DNA of 35,460 bases from Lysobacteraceae bacterium PS02065 (lineage in GTDB: Bacteria; Pseudomonadota; Gammaproteobacteria; Xanthomonadales; Rhodanobacteraceae), in assembly GCA_029959555.1 (NCBI GenBank), contig JASCPI010000050.1, forward strand, positions 1-35,460. The letters are read 5' to 3'. A model generated the notes under the pieces. The model was not told the DNA's origin. It saw only the letters and a program-made list of their open reading frames with translations, and made no database searches. Shown here in pieces: positions 19,406-29,882 of this stretch. The position numbers were made by a program, and so were the translations under genes. The first letter of the stretch is position 1; each line of letters starts with the position of its first letter.

Positions 19406-20929
19406 ATGCCGATCGATTACCTCAAGCGCATCCTGACTTCGCGCGTCTACGACGTCGCGCGCGAAACCGAACTCGGTCACGCGCCATCGCTGTCGCGGCG
19501 CACCGGTTGCACGGTGCTGCTCAAGCGCGAGGACGAGCAGCCCGTGTTCTCGTTCAAGCTGCGCGGTGCCTACAACCGCATGGCTCGGCTCACGCCCGAG
19601 GAGCTCGCGCGTGGCGTCATCGCGGCCTCGGCTGGCAACCACGCGCAAGGCGTCGCGCTGTCGGCGGCTCGGCTCGGCTGCACGGCCGTCATCGTGATGC
19701 CCGTGACGACGCCGAGCGTGAAGATCGATGCGGTGCGAGCGTTCGGCGGCGCGGCGGTCGAGATCGTGCTCGCGGGCGAGTCGTATTCGGATGCGAAGGC
19801 GCATGCCGATGCACTTGCGGTCGAGCGCGGCCTCGTGTTCGTGCATCCGTTCGACGATCCCGACGTGATCGCGGGGCAGGGCACGATCGGCATGGAGATC
19901 CTGCGCCAGCATCCGCGCCCGATCCGCGCGATCTTCGCGGCGATCGGTGGTGGCGGCCTGGTCTCGGGCATCGCGGCCTACGTCAAGGCGGTGCGTCCCG
20001 AGATCCGCGTGATCGGCGTGCAGACGCACGATTCCGATGCGATGGCGCGCTCGCTCGAAGCCGGGCGTCGCGTCGCGCTCAAGGATGTCGGCCTGTTCTC
20101 GGACGGCACCGCGGTCAAGCAGGTCGGCAAGGAGACGTTCCGCCTGTGCCGCGAGCTCGTCGACGAGGTCGTGCGTGTCGACGCCGACGCCGTCTGCGCG
20201 GCGATCAAGGACGTGTTCGAGGACACCCGCAGCATCCTCGAGCCGGCCGGCGCGCTCGCCGTCGCGGGCATGAAGGCCTGGGCCGCGCGCGAAGGCGTGC
20301 GCGGCGAGACGCTCGTCGCGGTCGCCTGCGGCGCCAACATGAACTTCGATCGCCTGCGCTTCGTCGCCGAGCGTGCCGAGGTCGGCGAGGCGCGCGAGGC
20401 CGTGTTCGCGGTGACGATTCCCGAGGAGCGCGGCTCGTTCCGACGCTTCTGCGCCGTGCTGCAAGGCCACAGCATCACCGAGTTCAACTACCGCATCGGC
20501 GACACCGACGCGGCCCATCTGTTCGTCGGCATCCAGATCCGCGACCGCGGCGACTCCGCCGCGATCGCGTCCGCCTTGCGTGCAGAAGGCTTCGCGACGC
20601 TCGATCTCGGCGACGACGAGCTCGCCAAGCAGCACCTGCGCCACATGATCGGCGGCCGCAGCGCGCGCGCCGACGACGAGCTGCTGTACCGCTTCGAGTT
20701 CCCCGAGCGGCCCGGTGCGCTCATGCGTTTCCTGTCGGCGATGAGCCCGAACTGGAACATCTCGCTGTTCCACTACCGCAACGAAGGTGCCGACTATGGG
20801 CGCATCCTGGTCGGCATCCAGGTGCCGCCGACGGAGATGAAGGCGTTCCGCGGCTTCCTCGGCACGCTCGGTTATCCGCATCGTGACGAGAGCGCGAACC
20901 CGGCATACCGGCTGTTCCTGCGCGGCTGA
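19406..20929 (+). CDS. ilvA: Threonine ammonia-lyase, biosynthetic
   Basis: This PLP enzyme converts threonine to 2-oxobutanoate, the first step of isoleucine synthesis in the cytosol. 507 residues (E. coli IlvA has 514). The PLP lysine is K51 in PVFSFKLRGAYN; the substrate loop is SAGNHAQG (75-82); the phosphate-binding loop is AIGGGGLVSGIAAYV. The C-terminal part from about residue 325 carries two ACT-like regulatory domains (PEERGSFRRFCAVL and FPERPGALMRFLSAMSPNWN), the form that is feedback-inhibited by isoleucine. It stands alone here, away from other ilv genes. Confidence 0.97.
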   Translation: MPIDYLKRILTSRVYDVARETELGHAPSLSRRTGCTVLLKREDEQPVFSFKLRGAYNRMARLTPEELARGVIAASAGNHAQGVALSAARLGCTAVIVMPVTTPSVKIDAVRAFGGAAVEIVLAGESYSDAKAHADALAVERGLVFVHPFDDPDVIAGQGTIGMEILRQHPRPIRAIFAAIGGGGLVSGIAAYVKAVRPEIRVIGVQTHDSDAMARSLEAGRRVALKDVGLFSDGTAVKQVGKETFRLCRELVDEVVRVDADAVCAAIKDVFEDTRSILEPAGALAVAGMKAWAAREGVRGETLVAVACGANMNFDRLRFVAERAEVGEAREAVFAVTIPEERGSFRRFCAVLQGHSITEFNYRIGDTDAAHLFVGIQIRDRGDSAAIASALRAEGFATLDLGDDELAKQHLRHMIGGRSARADDELLYRFEFPERPGALMRFLSAMSPNWNISLFHYRNEGADYGRILVGIQVPPTEMKAFRGFLGTLGYPHRDESANPAYRLFLRG

Positions 20930-21003
20930 CCCCGGGGCAGGAGCTCCCGCTTCTACGCTCCTCTACCGCGCAGGGGGCGGAGCATGCACACGGAGCCGGG
21001 CGG

Positions 21004-21047
21004 GCGACGCGCCGCCGGAAACCAGCGTGTCCCCTGCGGCGCGTCGC
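21004..21047. terminator. Inverted repeat between convergent ilvA and beta-helix gene
   Basis: Perfect 12-bp arms GCGACGCGCCGC (21004-21015) and GCGGCGCGTCGC (21036-21047) flank a 20-nt loop. The element is in the 175-nt gap between convergent stops at 20929 and 21105. No T-tract is present, so a terminator role is tentative. Nothing else is recognised in the gap. Confidence 0.4.
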
Positions 21048-21104
21048 GAGCCTCCTCCACGCTGGAGGGGGCGCGCGCCGCGCCGCAGGGTTCACACGGA
21101 GGCA

Positions 21105-23147
21105 TCAGTCGAAATCGTGCGCGAAGATGCGGTCACGGCACTCGAACACCTGCGCCGGATCGATCACCACGTTGAACGACGTGCCGATGGGGAAGTCCAC
21201 CGCCGAGAAGATGCGCCAGCGTTGCGTCCCGGTGTTGTAATCGAGATCGAAGCTCGAGATGGGCGCCGAGCCGGGCGCCGCCACGACGCGCGTCGCGTGG
21301 GGTGCGGCGCACGGGGTGCCGTTGAGCAGGGGATGGTCGATCACGACCGTGTAGGTGCCGGTCACCGCGGCGATGCGGAACGCGTTCGGGCTGGCGCTCT
21401 GCGAGTAGACGTTGAAGCCACTCGTCGCGGGCAGCGCGGCTTGGTCGAGGTTGAGGATGTTCCAGCGCCCCGAGCTGCCGCTGCCGGTGTAGGTCACGCC
21501 GATGTGGTGCGGATTGTAGGTGGGTGCCGCGGTCCAGTTGTGGGCGACCAGCACGATGCGGTCGGGCAGGCTGTTGGTCGCGACGTTGTCGATGCGTGTC
21601 GAGGCGCCGGTCGTGTTGCCGCTGTCGCCCTGGTGCGTGAACGAGCCGCTGGCAGCACCCGGCACCCAGGCGCTCCACGTGAGCCCGCTCGCGATCGGCA
21701 CCGAGACGTTCTCGTTGTAGATCGCCCATTCCGGCAGCTGGTAGTAGACGCCGAACGGTTCCGTCGAAGCGGTCGAGTTGGCGTAGAGGCGGGTCGGCAG
21801 TACGCGTGCCGTGCCGACATCGTTCGTGGAAGCGTCGTCGAGCGCGGTGATGTGCCCCGACGTGTTGCGCGCGCTGGCGGTATGGCGGAACGAGCGGTCG
21901 CCGAACTCGTATGCACCGATGTCGGCGCGTGCACCCTTGATGCGACGCAGGCCGTCGGCATCGAGTGCGGGCATGCCCGCATCGAGGATCGCGATCGCGA
22001 GCGGGTTGGGATCCGCGGCATTGATCGCGGGAGAGCCCGCCGTGAGGCGCGGCGCGACGGTCGCGACGAGGCGCGGCGCCGCGAAGATCGTGTTCGGCCC
22101 CGAGGTCGCGCTGTTGGCGGGCGCGTCGATGAGGTTGTAGTCGGCTGCGAGTGCCGGCGTCAGGTCCGTCGTGAACGTGAGTCCCTGCGTACGCGCCGTG
22201 ACGATGTTGTTCCAGACCGTTCCCTCGACGCGCGAGGTGCTCGTGCCGGTGTTCCATCGCAGCGCGGTGATGCCACGGCCGCAATCCACGACGGTGTTGT
22301 TGACGACACGCGTGGCGATCGTCCCGCTGCCGGTGGCATGACCGATACCGTAGCTGTTGTCGCCACCGCATACGACGACGTTGCCGACCATGGTGGCCTC
22401 GTATCTGGAGGGCGTCGCGGACGACAGGCCCTCGCTGAGGTAGATGCCGGCACGTCCGAAGCGGCCACGTACTTCGTTGCCGAACGCCCGGATGACGCTG
22501 TCACCCGTCGTGCCCGATGCGCCGTTGATGTCGAAGAGGATGCCCGAGCCATCGGTGGTCGCAGGATCGCTGCGCGTCACGCGGTTCCACGAGGCATAAC
22601 CGTTGAGCGTCGCGTTGTAGGCCTCGAACGTGAGGAGTCCGGCGTTGATGCCGCCGGGTCGGCCCGTGATCCGGGAATTCGTCACCGTCGCATGGGTGGT
22701 GCCGCCGGTCGCGCTCACGAGCAGCCTCGTCGTCGCACTTCCCGGCGAGCTTTCGAGATCGAGGTCGCGCACGTCGAACGTGGTAATGCCCGGTCCCGTG
22801 TGGATGAAGGCCACGCGGGCATCCAGGAACTGCAGGCGTGTCACCCGGACGGTCTTGCCGGTGGTGCCCGACGACATGCGGGCTTCAAGCCCCCGCCCCG
22901 AAGCGAAGCGCGCCCTGAAGCCATCGAGCGACGTCACGTCGAGGCTGCGGTCGACGATCGAGACGTCTTCATTGATCGCCGTCGAGCTGGCGATCTCGAT
23001 GCGGTCGCCGTCGATGGCGGTGTCGATGCACGCCTGCAGCGTGGAGGGACAACCGACCGACGGCCAGATGTGCGTCGCGGCAAGCGCCTGCGATGACATG
23101 CCGGCCAGCACGACGGGAAGGACGAAGAGGAGGGGGCGATGGGACAT
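21105..23147 (-). CDS. Secreted beta-helix protein with three C-terminal W-x-I repeats (paralog A)
   Basis: 680 residues with a signal peptide (MSHRPLLFVLPVVLAGMSSQ, cleavage near ALA-AT). Residues about 30-400 are a right-handed parallel beta-helix rich in G-x-N and N-x-V turns, ending in ADIGAYEFG (about 408-416), a motif that often ends such helices ('choice-of-anchor Q' type). Residues about 440-670 contain three units of about 85 residues built around EWAIYNEN (473), RWNILNLDQ (561) and RWRIFSAVD (643). The protein ends ECRDRIFAHDFD. The ATG at 23147 has GGAG 6 nt upstream and sits at the same place as the start of paralog B. Probably the last gene of the sigma-kinase cluster. Binding or enzymatic role unknown. 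Confidence 0.82.
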   Translation of the reverse strand: MSHRPLLFVLPVVLAGMSSQALAATHIWPSVGCPSTLQACIDTAIDGDRIEIASSTAINEDVSIVDRSLDVTSLDGFRARFASGRGLEARMSSGTTGKTVRVTRLQFLDARVAFIHTGPGITTFDVRDLDLESSPGSATTRLLVSATGGTTHATVTNSRITGRPGGINAGLLTFEAYNATLNGYASWNRVTRSDPATTDGSGILFDINGASGTTGDSVIRAFGNEVRGRFGRAGIYLSEGLSSATPSRYEATMVGNVVVCGGDNSYGIGHATGSGTIATRVVNNTVVDCGRGITALRWNTGTSTSRVEGTVWNNIVTARTQGLTFTTDLTPALAADYNLIDAPANSATSGPNTIFAAPRLVATVAPRLTAGSPAINAADPNPLAIAILDAGMPALDADGLRRIKGARADIGAYEFGDRSFRHTASARNTSGHITALDDASTNDVGTARVLPTRLYANSTASTEPFGVYYQLPEWAIYNENVSVPIASGLTWSAWVPGAASGSFTHQGDSGNTTGASTRIDNVATNSLPDRIVLVAHNWTAAPTYNPHHIGVTYTGSGSSGRWNILNLDQAALPATSGFNVYSQSASPNAFRIAAVTGTYTVVIDHPLLNGTPCAAPHATRVVAAPGSAPISSFDLDYNTGTQRWRIFSAVDFPIGTSFNVVIDPAQVFECRDRIFAHDFD

Positions 23148-23281
23148 GGTGGACTCCGCGTGGGCTCGAACGACCATCCTCGAAGCGCGGAAAGACGGCG
23201 ATCGAGGACATGGCAGCGCGCGCGATGAAGGCGTCGGCCTGCGGCAGCTGGTCGCGCAGAGGGCGTCTCGCCAAGCATCGC

Positions 23282-23309
23282 GGCACGCCGGCCGGCGCCG
23301 CGGCGTGCC
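23282..23309. terminator. GC-rich hairpin between the two beta-helix paralogs
   Basis: Perfect 9-bp arms GGCACGCCG (23282-23290) and CGGCGTGCC (23301-23309) flank a 10-nt GC-rich loop. It begins 20 nt after the stop of paralog B on the minus strand. There is no T-tract. It may attenuate transcription into paralog A or stabilise the upstream mRNA. Confidence 0.4.
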
Positions 23310-23329
23310 CGGCGACACATGTACCGGCA

Positions 23330-25375
23330 TTAATCGAAGTCGTGCGCGAAGATGCGGTCACGGCACTCGAACACCTGCGCCGGATCGATCACCACGTTGA
23401 ACGACGTACCGATCGGATACGGAACCGGCGAGAAGATCCCCCAGCGGCCGGTCGACTCGCCGTAGTCGAAATCGAAGCTCGATACGGGAGCCGATCCCGG
23501 CACCGCGACGACGCGCGTCGCATGCGGCGATGCGCAGGGCACGCCATTGATCAGCGGATGGTCGATCGTGACGGTCTGCGAGCCGGCCATCGCCGCGACG
23601 CGGAACGCGTTCGGGCTGGCGCTCTGCGAGTAGACGTTGAAGCCGCTGGTCGCGGGCAATGTGGCCTGGTCGAGGTTGAGGATGTTCCAGCGCCCCGAGC
23701 TGCCGCTGCCGGTATAGGTCACGCCGATGTGGTGCGGGTTGTACGTCGCTGCCGCGGTCCAGTTGTGGGCGACCAGCACGATGCGGTCGGGCAGGCTGTT
23801 CGTGGCGACGTTGTCGATGCGCGTCGAGGCGCCGGTCGTGTTGCTGCTGTCGCCCTGGTGCGTGAACGAGCCGCTGGCAGCGCTCGGGACCCATGCGCTC
23901 CACGCGAGTCCGCTCGCGATCGGCACCGACACGTTCTCGTTGTAGATCGTCCATTCGGGCAGCTGGTAGTAGACGCCGAACGGCTCGGTCGAAGCGACCG
24001 CATTGGCGAAGATGCGCGTCGGCAGCACGCGCGCGGTGGAGACGTCGTTCGTGGACGCATCGTCGAGCGAGGTGATGTGCCCCGAGGTATTGCGCGCGCT
24101 GGACGTGTGGCGGAACGAGCGGTCGCCGAATTCGTACGCGCCGATGTCGGCACGTGCACCCTTGATGCGGCGCAGGCCGTCGGCATCGAGCGCAGGCATG
24201 CCTGCGTCGAGGATCGCGATCGTGAGCGCGTTGGCGTCCGCCGCGTTGATCGCGGGAGACGCCGCAGTGAGGCGAGGAGCGACCCTGGCGACGAGGCGCG
24301 GCGACGCGAAGATCGTGTTCGGACCCGAGGTCGCGCTGTTGGCGGGCGCGTCGATGAGGTTGTTGTCGGCTGCGAGTGCCGGCGTCAGGTCCGTCGTGAA
24401 CGTGAGTCCCTCGGTGCTGGTCTGGATCAGGTTGTTCGCGACCGAGCCGTTGATGCGCGAGGCGCTCGTGCCGGTGTTCCAGCGGGTCGCGGTGATGCCG
24501 CGCGCGCAGTCGACGATCGTGTTGTTGACGATGCTCGTGTTGATCGTGCCGCTGCCGGCCGCCTGGCCGATGCCGTACGCGTTCACGCCGCCACAGATGA
24601 TGACATTGCCCACGGTGGTGGCGTCGAACGCGACGGGCGTGGACGAGCCGATGCCCTCGCTGAGGAAGATGCCGCCGCGCGCGAAACGCCCGCGGACTTC
24701 GTTGCCGAACAGCCGGATCGTGCCACCGCCCGAGGTGCCGGGCGTGCCTTCGATGTCCGCGAGGATGCCGGAACCGGACGTCGTGGTGGTGCTCGAGCGC
24801 TGGATGCGGTTCCATGCCGCGTAGGCGTTCATCGTGCCGCCGTCGGTGTCGAAGGCGAGCAGGCCGTTGTTGATGCCGGCCGGCTCGCCGGTGATGCGCG
24901 TGTTGTACGCGGTCGCGTTGACCGTGTTGAACGGGTTCGCGGTGAAGCGCAGCGTCGCGGTGAGGTTGCCGGGCGAGCCTTCGATGTCGAGATCGCTGGC
25001 CTCGAACGTCGCCGTGCCGGTACCGCCGTGGTAGAACTGGACGCGACCGTCACGCACCTGCAGCCGGCTGATGCGCATGGTCTTGCCGGGCCGGGTCGCC
25101 GAGATCCGCAGGTCGATGTTGCGGCCCGGCGCGAGGCGGGCACGGCCTCCGCTGATCGTCGTCACCTCGATGTCGATGTCGGCGATGAGCAGGTTCTCGT
25201 CGATCTCGTCATTGGTGGCGATCTCGATGCGGTCGCCGTCGGACACGGCGACGATGCACGCCTGCAACGTGGTCGGGCACTGGGACGACGGCCAGACGCG
25301 CGTGGCCGCGTCGGCCGGCGTCGACACGCAGGCGAGCGCGAGTGGAAAGGCGAGGGAACGAAGCGAAAAGGGCAC
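23330..25375 (-). CDS. Secreted beta-helix protein with three C-terminal W-x-I repeats (paralog B)
   Basis: 681 residues, a tandem paralog of the gene at 21105-23147 with the same architecture: signal peptide (PFSLRSLAFPLALACVSTPA), beta-helix, ADIGAYEFG, three W-x-I units (EWTIYNEN, RWNILNLDQ, RWGIFSPVP) and the terminal ECRDRIFAHDFD. The start is taken as GTG because the leader CGCGGAGTCCACC before it is identical to that before the ATG of paralog A, including GGAG at 6 nt; an in-frame ATG 33 nt upstream (25408) would put that leader inside the protein. It lies 80 nt downstream of the kinase gene. The first half is clearly more divergent from paralog A than the second. Confidence 0.82.
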   Translation of the reverse strand: MPFSLRSLAFPLALACVSTPADAATRVWPSSQCPTTLQACIVAVSDGDRIEIATNDEIDENLLIADIDIEVTTISGGRARLAPGRNIDLRISATRPGKTMRISRLQVRDGRVQFYHGGTGTATFEASDLDIEGSPGNLTATLRFTANPFNTVNATAYNTRITGEPAGINNGLLAFDTDGGTMNAYAAWNRIQRSSTTTTSGSGILADIEGTPGTSGGGTIRLFGNEVRGRFARGGIFLSEGIGSSTPVAFDATTVGNVIICGGVNAYGIGQAAGSGTINTSIVNNTIVDCARGITATRWNTGTSASRINGSVANNLIQTSTEGLTFTTDLTPALAADNNLIDAPANSATSGPNTIFASPRLVARVAPRLTAASPAINAADANALTIAILDAGMPALDADGLRRIKGARADIGAYEFGDRSFRHTSSARNTSGHITSLDDASTNDVSTARVLPTRIFANAVASTEPFGVYYQLPEWTIYNENVSVPIASGLAWSAWVPSAASGSFTHQGDSSNTTGASTRIDNVATNSLPDRIVLVAHNWTAAATYNPHHIGVTYTGSGSSGRWNILNLDQATLPATSGFNVYSQSASPNAFRVAAMAGSQTVTIDHPLINGVPCASPHATRVVAVPGSAPVSSFDFDYGESTGRWGIFSPVPYPIGTSFNVVIDPAQVFECRDRIFAHDFD

Positions 25376-25455
25376 GGTGGACTCCGCGTGGCTCAGGGGG
25401 ATACCCATGAAGCGCGGAACGCTGCCGGCGCAGGACATCGCGCCTTGGCGAATCG

Positions 25456-28361
<2,906 letters not shown>

Positions 28362-28365
<4 letters not shown>

Positions 28366-28925
28366 GCGACCTGCCCGATCGCCGCGTGCAGGAAAAGGCG
28401 CGCTTTCTGCCAGTCGCGCACGACCGTGCGCGGCGTGATGCCGAGCAGCTCACCGGTCTCCTCGACCGAGAGGCCGGCGAAGAAGCGCAGCTCGACGACG
28501 CGCACGAGGCGCGCGTCGACCTCGGCGAGCTGGTTCAGCGCGCCATCGAGCGCGACGACCTGGTCGGCGACCTGTTCGACCGGGATCGCCTCGGCGTGCA
28601 GATCGAGCGGCACGAGGCCGCCGCCGCGCTTCTGTGCGCCCTTGCGCCGAGCGTGGTCGACGAGGATGTGGCGCATCGCCATCGCCGCGTAACCGAGGAA
28701 ATGGCCGCGGTCCTGCCAGGCGATGCCTTCGCGGCCGGCGAGGTCGAGCCAGGTTTCGTGGACGAGCGCGGTCGTGCTCAGCGTGTGCGCACCCTGCCCG
28801 GCGAGGTGACGGTGGGCGAGCCGGCGCAGGCGGTCGTAGACCTCGGGCAGCAGGCGGTCGATGACGGGTTGTCGCCCCGTGGTGGGCAGGGAAGGCGCGG
28901 GGTTCGCGTCGACGATCGCGTTCAT
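28362..28925 (-). CDS. ECF sigma factor, kinase-linked (ECF43-like), without the DAED motif
   Basis: 187 residues. Region 2 is at about 25-95 (VYDRLRRLAHRHL, ALVHETWLDLA, GHFLGYAAMAMRHILVDHAR) and region 4 at about 125-180 (LRFFAGLSVEETGELLGITP then RTVVRDWQKARLFL), with a long linker. In most ECF factors a DAED-like acidic motif precedes 'LVQExFLRL'; here the four residues are S50-T51-T52-A53. Loss of that charge, and a neighbouring kinase, are the hallmarks of the ECF43-type factors (EcfP/PknT of Vibrio, from memory) that bind RNA polymerase only after threonine phosphorylation. No anti-sigma factor gene is present. First gene of the cluster. Confidence 0.9.
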
Positions 28926-29108
28926 GGCGCCTGCTGCGCGGGGAGGGCGGTGGGCATGCTAACCCCGACGGGACCGTGCGACCGGGCATGGCCCGCAACC
29001 ACGGTGTGAACCATGCCGCACTTCCGTGACCATCGGACCTTGGTCGAGGTGGCGACGCCACGCAGGCCGCGGCTATCGTCGGCGCCCCTGCCCGACGTGG
29101 ATCCCCCC

Positions 29109-29816
29109 ATGCGCACGACCGTTCTCGCCTCCCTGATCGCCCTCGTCCTGCCGTCGCTCGCCGCCGCCCAGGTGTTCGACTACGCGCACCAGTCGGCCTG
29201 GCAGTCCGTGCACGACAAGGCGCAGTCGCCGATCGACATCCGTCGCGCCGATGCGGTCGCGGGCGATCCGCAGGAGGCCCAGGACATCGTCGTACGCCAC
29301 ACCGAGGCGGCGCTCGAGGTGGTCGACAACGAACACGCGGTCGAGGTCGAGGCGCACGGTCCCGACGCGATGATCCGCGGTCGCCACTTCGAACTCGCGC
29401 AGTTCCATTTCCACGCCACGAGCGAGCACACGATCGACGGCGAGTCGTTCCCGCTCGAAGGCCACTTCGTGTTCAAGGCGAAGGACGGCCGCCTCGCCGT
29501 GGTCGGCGTGATGTACCGCGAAGGCGAGTCGAACCGGCTCGCCGGCAAGGTGCTCGAAGCGCTCGGCGACGCGCGCCACGGCGAGATCGAGCGCGAGGAC
29601 ATTGCCGTCATGCTGCCGCGCGACAAGAGCTACCACCACTACCTCGGGTCGCTGACCACGCCGCCGCTGACCGAGAACGTCGAGTGGTACGTGCTCGACA
29701 CGCCGGTGACGCTGTCGGCCAGGCAGATCGCCGGCTTCGAGAAGCGCTACAGCCACAACAACCGCGCCGTGCAGCCGCTCAACGGCCGCCCGCTCGTACA
29801 CGTCGCGCAGCACTGA
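29109..29816 (+). CDS. Periplasmic alpha-type carbonic anhydrase
   Basis: Hydrates CO2 to bicarbonate using zinc. 235 residues; MRTTVLASLIALVLPSLAAA is a signal peptide, which fixes the ATG at 29109 even though the frame is open upstream. Zinc ligands are H100 and H102 in AQFHFHATSEHTIDG and H119 in LEGHFVF. The QSPIDIRRAD and YLGSLTTPPLTE segments are family landmarks; the Thr of PLTE corresponds to the gatekeeper Thr199. Bacterial alpha-CAs usually read PPCTE with the Cys in a disulfide; here it is Leu and no Cys is visible in the mature chain. It stands alone, divergent from the sigma factor gene. Confidence 0.93.
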   Translation: MRTTVLASLIALVLPSLAAAQVFDYAHQSAWQSVHDKAQSPIDIRRADAVAGDPQEAQDIVVRHTEAALEVVDNEHAVEVEAHGPDAMIRGRHFELAQFHFHATSEHTIDGESFPLEGHFVFKAKDGRLAVVGVMYREGESNRLAGKVLEALGDARHGEIEREDIAVMLPRDKSYHHYLGSLTTPPLTENVEWYVLDTPVTLSARQIAGFEKRYSHNNRAVQPLNGRPLVHVAQH

Positions 29817-29854
29817 CGCGCGCAGCGGGATTCAGCGGCGGCAGGCGCATAATC

Positions 29855-29877
29855 GGGCTCCGTCGCCACCGGAGCCC
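29855..29877 (+). promoter_or_regulatory. 5'-UTR hairpin that sequesters the fadE Shine-Dalgarno
   Basis: GGGCTCCG (29855-29862) pairs perfectly with CGGAGCCC (29870-29877) around a 7-nt loop. The right arm contains GGAG, the only Shine-Dalgarno candidate, 8 nt before the fadE ATG. A CATAAT -10 candidate (29848-29853) lies immediately upstream, so the transcript would start within or just before the hairpin. Confidence 0.45.
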
Positions 29878-29882
29878 TGTCC

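Noticed and set aside
17891..20881. 996-codon minus-strand frame across the glutaredoxin fusion and ilvA
   Set aside because: It is antisense to two clear enzymes and has shadow composition.
28926..29108. Self-regulated ECF-type promoter before the sigma factor gene
   Set aside because: I looked for a GAAC/TGTAAC-like -35 with a -10 partner on the minus strand and found no convincing pair.
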